From positions 1 to 27,696 of the forward strand of contig JASFEQ010000010.1 of assembly GCA_050124735.1 (NCBI GenBank): a stretch of 27,696 nucleotides of DNA. The letters run 5' to 3'. Position 1 is the first letter of the stretch. The number at the start of each line of letters is the position of its first letter. Of this stretch, positions 24,426 through 27,696 are shown piece by piece. The translations under genes were made by a program, and so were the position numbers. The notes below the pieces were generated by a model. It did not search any database, was not told the origin of the DNA, and saw nothing but the letters and a program-made list of their open reading frames with translations. This stretch comes from JASFEQ01 sp050124735 (lineage in GTDB: Bacteria > Desulfobacterota > DSM-4660 > Desulfatiglandales > HGW-15).

Positions 24426-25610
24426 TCACTTCTTGAACTTGTTTATGACCTTCTCAAACCCTGGTATTGACTTCTCAATGGTCTTGTCCTCAACGCAGTA
24501 TGCGATTCTGAAATGTCCAGGACCGCCAAAACCGCTCCCTGGGACCGTCAGAATATTTTCCTCTTGAAGGGCAGATACAAAAGCCACATCGTCCTCTATG
24601 GGAGTGCGAGGAAAAAGGTAGAACGCGCCTTCCGGTTTAACTAATTCGTATCCACAGGATACAAGCCCGTTATAGAGCATATCTCGTTTCCTCTGATAAA
24701 TGGATATGTCGACACTTTCTTCCAATAGAAATGCTATGGCCCTTTGCATGAGGGCGGGAGCATTGACATATCCAAGTATTCGATTGCAAAGGACCATGCC
24801 CCCAGCAATCATCCCCTTATCCGATATTCCCGGATGGAGTGCGGCATAGCCAATTCTCTCCCCTGGCAGGGAAAGATCCTTGGAAAAGGAGGTCACAACA
24901 AAACTCTCCCTGTAGGCATTGAAGATACTCGGTACGTCAATGCCGTCATAGGCTATCTTTCGATACGGCTCATCCGAAATCAGGTATATGGGTTGCCCGA
25001 ATTTCCCACTGCAATCCGTCAATACCTTTGCCAAGGCCTCCAGTTCCCCTTCAGTGTAGACCTTTCCTGTGGGATTGTTAGGGGAATTGATCAGCACGGC
25101 CCGTGTCTTTTCTGTGACTGCATCTTTAATGGTCTGGAAATCAAGGGAAAAATCGGGCTTGGTGGGTACCACTTTGGGTACGCCCTGGTGATTTTCCAAA
25201 TAGAAATTGTATTCCACAAAGTAGGGGCTAGGGATGATAACTTCCTCTCCCGGGTTGAGCACCGTCTTGAGCACAACATTTAGTGCGCCCCCGGCCCCCA
25301 CAGTCATGACGATATCCTCAGGCCCGAAAGTCTGTTCATTGTACTTGCCGAGATAATCGGCCACGACCTGCCTGGTCTCAAGAAAACCTGCATTAGGCAT
25401 GTAAGCATGCTGGCCGGGTCTCTGGTCATTTGCCAGTTCATTAAGGACCTCTTTGAACCTGACAGGTGGCTCCAAGTTTGGGTTGCCCAAGCTGAAATCA
25501 AAGACGTTTTCCGGACCAAATTCTGCCTTTCTGGTGTTGCCTTCTTCGAACATCTTTCTGATCCAGGAAGATCTTTCCATGGCGGCCTCAATTTTCTTGG
25601 CAGCTGGCAT
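24426..25610 (-). CDS. class I pyridoxal-phosphate aminotransferase
   Basis: Moves an amino group between an amino acid and a 2-oxo acid. The 394-residue protein has the aspartate-aminotransferase fold I pattern: FSLGNPN near the N-terminus, TVGAGGALN, INSPNNPTGKVY, ISDEPYR, and the PLP lysine K244 in SFSKDLSLPGERIGY. A C-terminal PGSGFGGPGHFRIAY holds the substrate-carboxylate arginine. Aspartate or alanine type cannot be told apart; alanine/aspartate-like enzymes of this class are common in Desulfobacterota. The start ATG has AAAGGAGGG six bases upstream. The 245-base gap to the divergent phosphofructokinase gene should hold both promoters; no clear boxes were chosen. Confidence 0.9.
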   Translation of the reverse strand: MPAAKKIEAAMERSSWIRKMFEEGNTRKAEFGPENVFDFSLGNPNLEPPVRFKEVLNELANDQRPGQHAYMPNAGFLETRQVVADYLGKYNEQTFGPEDIVMTVGAGGALNVVLKTVLNPGEEVIIPSPYFVEYNFYLENHQGVPKVVPTKPDFSLDFQTIKDAVTEKTRAVLINSPNNPTGKVYTEGELEALAKVLTDCSGKFGQPIYLISDEPYRKIAYDGIDVPSIFNAYRESFVVTSFSKDLSLPGERIGYAALHPGISDKGMIAGGMVLCNRILGYVNAPALMQRAIAFLLEESVDISIYQRKRDMLYNGLVSCGYELVKPEGAFYLFPRTPIEDDVAFVSALQEENILTVPGSGFGGPGHFRIAYCVEDKTIEKSIPGFEKVINKFKK

Positions 25611-25855
25611 ATGTGTCCCTCCTTTATATGGAACAAATAACTTTTTAGTTTCTGCCTTTTTTTTATGCTTGTCAACAGAAACCCGGGTGAATAATCAGGG
25701 CACATGGGGCCTGGACTTGCTATTGGCCCATCCCTCCCCTAAGTTACCAGACTTTCAATTAAATTCTTCCCTAATCCTGGAACTTGCGTTAAAATATCTG
25801 AATTTCAGCCACTTTCCGATTTTGCGATTTTCAGAAGTAGAGGTTATAGTTGACA

Positions 25856-27034
25856 ATGAAAGGGAAGAGGAAGTCCAAAATAGCCATACTTACAGGGGGT
25901 GGGGACGTACCAGGTCTCAATCCCTGTATCAAGACGCTGGTGTATAGGGCAGCGAGTGAGGGGATCCAAGTCCTAGGCATTAGGCGGGGCTGGGCAGGAC
26001 TCTTGGCTTACAGCCCGGAGGTTCCTGAACCGCCCGATGTGGGCTTCAAATGCTACCAGGAATTGACGGCGCCCGAAGTGAGGACCATCGATCGCTCGGG
26101 CGGGACCTATCTGCACACCTCTAGAGCCAACCCGAGTGCTGCCAGAAAGAAGGACGTCCCAGATTTCCTGAAGAAGCAGTTTAAAAAGGGAGAAGAGGTC
26201 AGAGACTTTACCCCGCACGTGCTCAAGAATCTGGCACACCTCAAGATCGATGCCATTATTCCCATTGGGGGTGATGACACCCTCAGTTTTGCCGACAGGT
26301 TACACCGGGAAGGATTCCCTGTCATTGCCATACCAAAGACCATGGACAATGACGTCTTTGGTACTGATTACTGCATTGGATTCTCCACAGCCATTACCAG
26401 GAGCGTCAGTTTCATACACGCCTTAAGGACTTCCACCGGTTCCCATGAACGGATTGCGGTGATTGAACTCTTCGGCAGGTACTGTGGTGAAACATCCCTT
26501 ATTTCAGCCTATTTGGCTGGGGTGGATCGTGCCATTATATCGGAAGTGCCGTTTGATCCAAAGAGGCTGGCAGAATTCGTTATGAAGGACAAGGGAGCCA
26601 ATCCGAAAAACTATGCCATGCTCACCATATCTGAGGGTGCCAAGATGGTGGGCGGTGATATGCTTTTGTCCGGAGAGTCTGACGCCTATGGACACCAGAA
26701 ATTGGGCGGGATCGGAGAGGAAACGGGAGCTATTCTCAAAGAGCTCACAGGTCAAGATGTCCTCAATCAACGACTCTCCTACTTGATGAGAAGCGGCATA
26801 CCCGATTCCCTGGATTTGATGGTGGCCGTTAATTTTGCCAACATGGCCATTGATCTTTTCATAAAGGGCGTCTTCGGGCGTCTCGTCGCTCTAAACCGCG
26901 GCATATATACGGATATTCCCCTGAGCACGGTTATGGCGGGACAGAAAAGGGTGGACGTGAGAGAACTCTACGACGTGGAAGCGTATCGGCCCAAAGTTCG
27001 ACACGTGGGTGGAAAGCCCATGTTTCTATATTAG
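25856..27034 (+). CDS. pfp: 6-phosphofructokinase, pyrophosphate-dependent type by active-site residues
   Basis: Interconverts fructose 6-phosphate and fructose 1,6-bisphosphate. The 392-residue protein shows the PFK core: LTGGGDVPGLN (phosphate donor loop) and IPIGGDDTLSFADRL, then PKTMDNDVFGTDYCIGF with the catalytic Asp. Two positions decide the donor: the second Asp of GGDD (D141) and the Lys of PKTMDND (K161) match the Asp104/Lys124 pair of pyrophosphate enzymes. ATP enzymes have Gly at both (GGDGS, PGTIDND). Using pyrophosphate makes the step reversible and saves ATP, which suits energy-limited anaerobes. The start is ATG 25856, not the TTG two codons earlier. Actual donor use is not proven. 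Confidence 0.85.
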   Translation: MKGKRKSKIAILTGGGDVPGLNPCIKTLVYRAASEGIQVLGIRRGWAGLLAYSPEVPEPPDVGFKCYQELTAPEVRTIDRSGGTYLHTSRANPSAARKKDVPDFLKKQFKKGEEVRDFTPHVLKNLAHLKIDAIIPIGGDDTLSFADRLHREGFPVIAIPKTMDNDVFGTDYCIGFSTAITRSVSFIHALRTSTGSHERIAVIELFGRYCGETSLISAYLAGVDRAIISEVPFDPKRLAEFVMKDKGANPKNYAMLTISEGAKMVGGDMLLSGESDAYGHQKLGGIGEETGAILKELTGQDVLNQRLSYLMRSGIPDSLDLMVAVNFANMAIDLFIKGVFGRLVALNRGIYTDIPLSTVMAGQKRVDVRELYDVEAYRPKVRHVGGKPMFLY

Positions 27035-27246
27035 TGAAACTCCCCCCGTGCCCCGTCAAATGATGATATTCATCTCCGGTTTGAAATTCGGCACATTCTT
27101 TTATGTTTTCGTAAGTGATTATCCGCCATGCCCCTCGAGGTTGTTATGCCTATCTTTTGACACTCAAAACTTTCTCGTTGACCGCCTCAACTGGTAAACA
27201 TTCGTCTCAGGTATAACGGGTCAAAAAGGTCGAAAAAGGAAATACA

Positions 27247-27696
27247 TTGGTCACAACCCGGACAAATAGACGAACTCGTCAGATATATGTGGGAGATGTT
27301 CCCATTGGTGGAGGTGCACCCGTCGTTGTTCAGTCCATGACCAATACAGACACCAGAGATGTCTCCTCAACGGTTAGACAGATCCAGCAGCTCTATGAGG
27401 CAGGCTGTGAAATCGTCCGTTTGGCTGTTCCTGACATGGGGGCGGTTGAGGGTTTCAAGGAAATAAGGTCGAGAGTGTCTCCGCCGCTGATTGCGGATGT
27501 GCACTTTGACCACCGTCTCGCCATTGCCGCCCTTAAGGCGGGTGCGCACGCTCTGAGGATAAACCCCGGAAACATAGGAGGGAGAAAAGCGGTTGAAAAG
27601 GTCATAAAGGAGGCGGATGCCAGAGATATACCGATACGGATCGGCGTTAACGCGGGTTCCCTACCCAAAAGAATCCTGAAAAAACATGGCGAGCCT
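27247..27696 (+). CDS. ispG: 4-hydroxy-3-methylbut-2-enyl-diphosphate synthase, N-terminal part (3' end outside window)
   Basis: IspG (GcpE) is the [4Fe-4S] enzyme of the MEP isoprenoid pathway that makes HMBPP. The visible 150 residues match its TIM-barrel start: IYVGDVPIGGGAPVVVQSMTNTDTRD, split as IYVGDVPIGGGAPVVV and QSMTNTDTRD, then GCEIVRLAVPD, PLIADVHFDHRLA and ALRINPGNIG, ending at RIGVNAGSL. The Fe-S domain cysteines lie beyond the window. The start is a TTG at 27247 because AAGGA ends six bases before it; no ATG fits as well. It is 212 bases downstream of the phosphofructokinase, on the same strand, with nothing notable in between. Confidence 0.93.
   Translation, partial: MVTTRTNRRTRQIYVGDVPIGGGAPVVVQSMTNTDTRDVSSTVRQIQQLYEAGCEIVRLAVPDMGAVEGFKEIRSRVSPPLIADVHFDHRLAIAALKAGAHALRINPGNIGGRKAVEKVIKEADARDIPIRIGVNAGSLPKRILKKHGEP

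Noticed and set aside
1..27696. CRISPR array, prophage or transposase genes
   Set aside because: No regularly spaced direct repeats, integrase, phage or transposase reading frames were seen.

Overview
This window looks like a chromosome segment of an anaerobic member of the Desulfobacterota (former Deltaproteobacteria). The pointers are a mercury-methylation gene pair (hgcA, hgcB), a fused ADP-forming acyl-CoA synthetase, a phosphofructokinase with pyrophosphate-type active-site residues, a NIL-domain ferredoxin, a DUF1786 protein, and small palindromic repeats between genes. No marker gene is present, so the assignment is inference.

Layout. 1-385: end of an FHA-domain gene. 524-4510 (minus strand): a small zinc-ribbon protein, a DUF1786 ASKHA-fold protein, two adjacent MITE-like repeats, a YcgN-type cysteine-cluster protein, a run of four hairpins, and a B12-binding radical SAM protein with a TTG start. 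4857-4932: tRNA-Thr(CGU). 5102-5833: pyrF, overlapping tail to tail with a 1268-residue AddB-like nuclease. Then, on the minus strand, a PaaI-type thioesterase and a membrane-anchored zinc-ribbon protein.

11335-13386 is the most interesting part. A cysteine-rich MarR regulator, hgcA and hgcB form a tight operon behind a promoter whose -10 box lies inside a perfect 19-bp palindrome. The hgcA reading frame extends upstream to a strong ribosome-binding site, but it is crossed by one in-frame TGA directly after a Cys codon. A hairpin that fits the bacterial SECIS pattern follows. HgcA may therefore be read as a selenoprotein with a Cys-Sec pair near its N-terminus. The alternative is a short upstream peptide followed by a TTG start.

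13532-27696: a KptA-like RNA 2'-phosphotransferase gene broken by a single TAA, the ADP-forming acyl-CoA synthetase, pncB, a 1410-residue GGDEF/AAA/HEAT fusion behind a good sigma-70-type promoter, mtaB (minus), a NIL ferredoxin and a class I aminotransferase (minus), a pyrophosphate-type phosphofructokinase, and the start of ispG, which runs off the end.

Most genes outside the hgc operon are housekeeping or energy-metabolism functions (pyrimidine, NAD, isoprenoid, tRNA modification, ATP from acyl-CoA, PPi glycolysis) in short or single-gene units. I saw no CRISPR array, phage, integrase or transposase.
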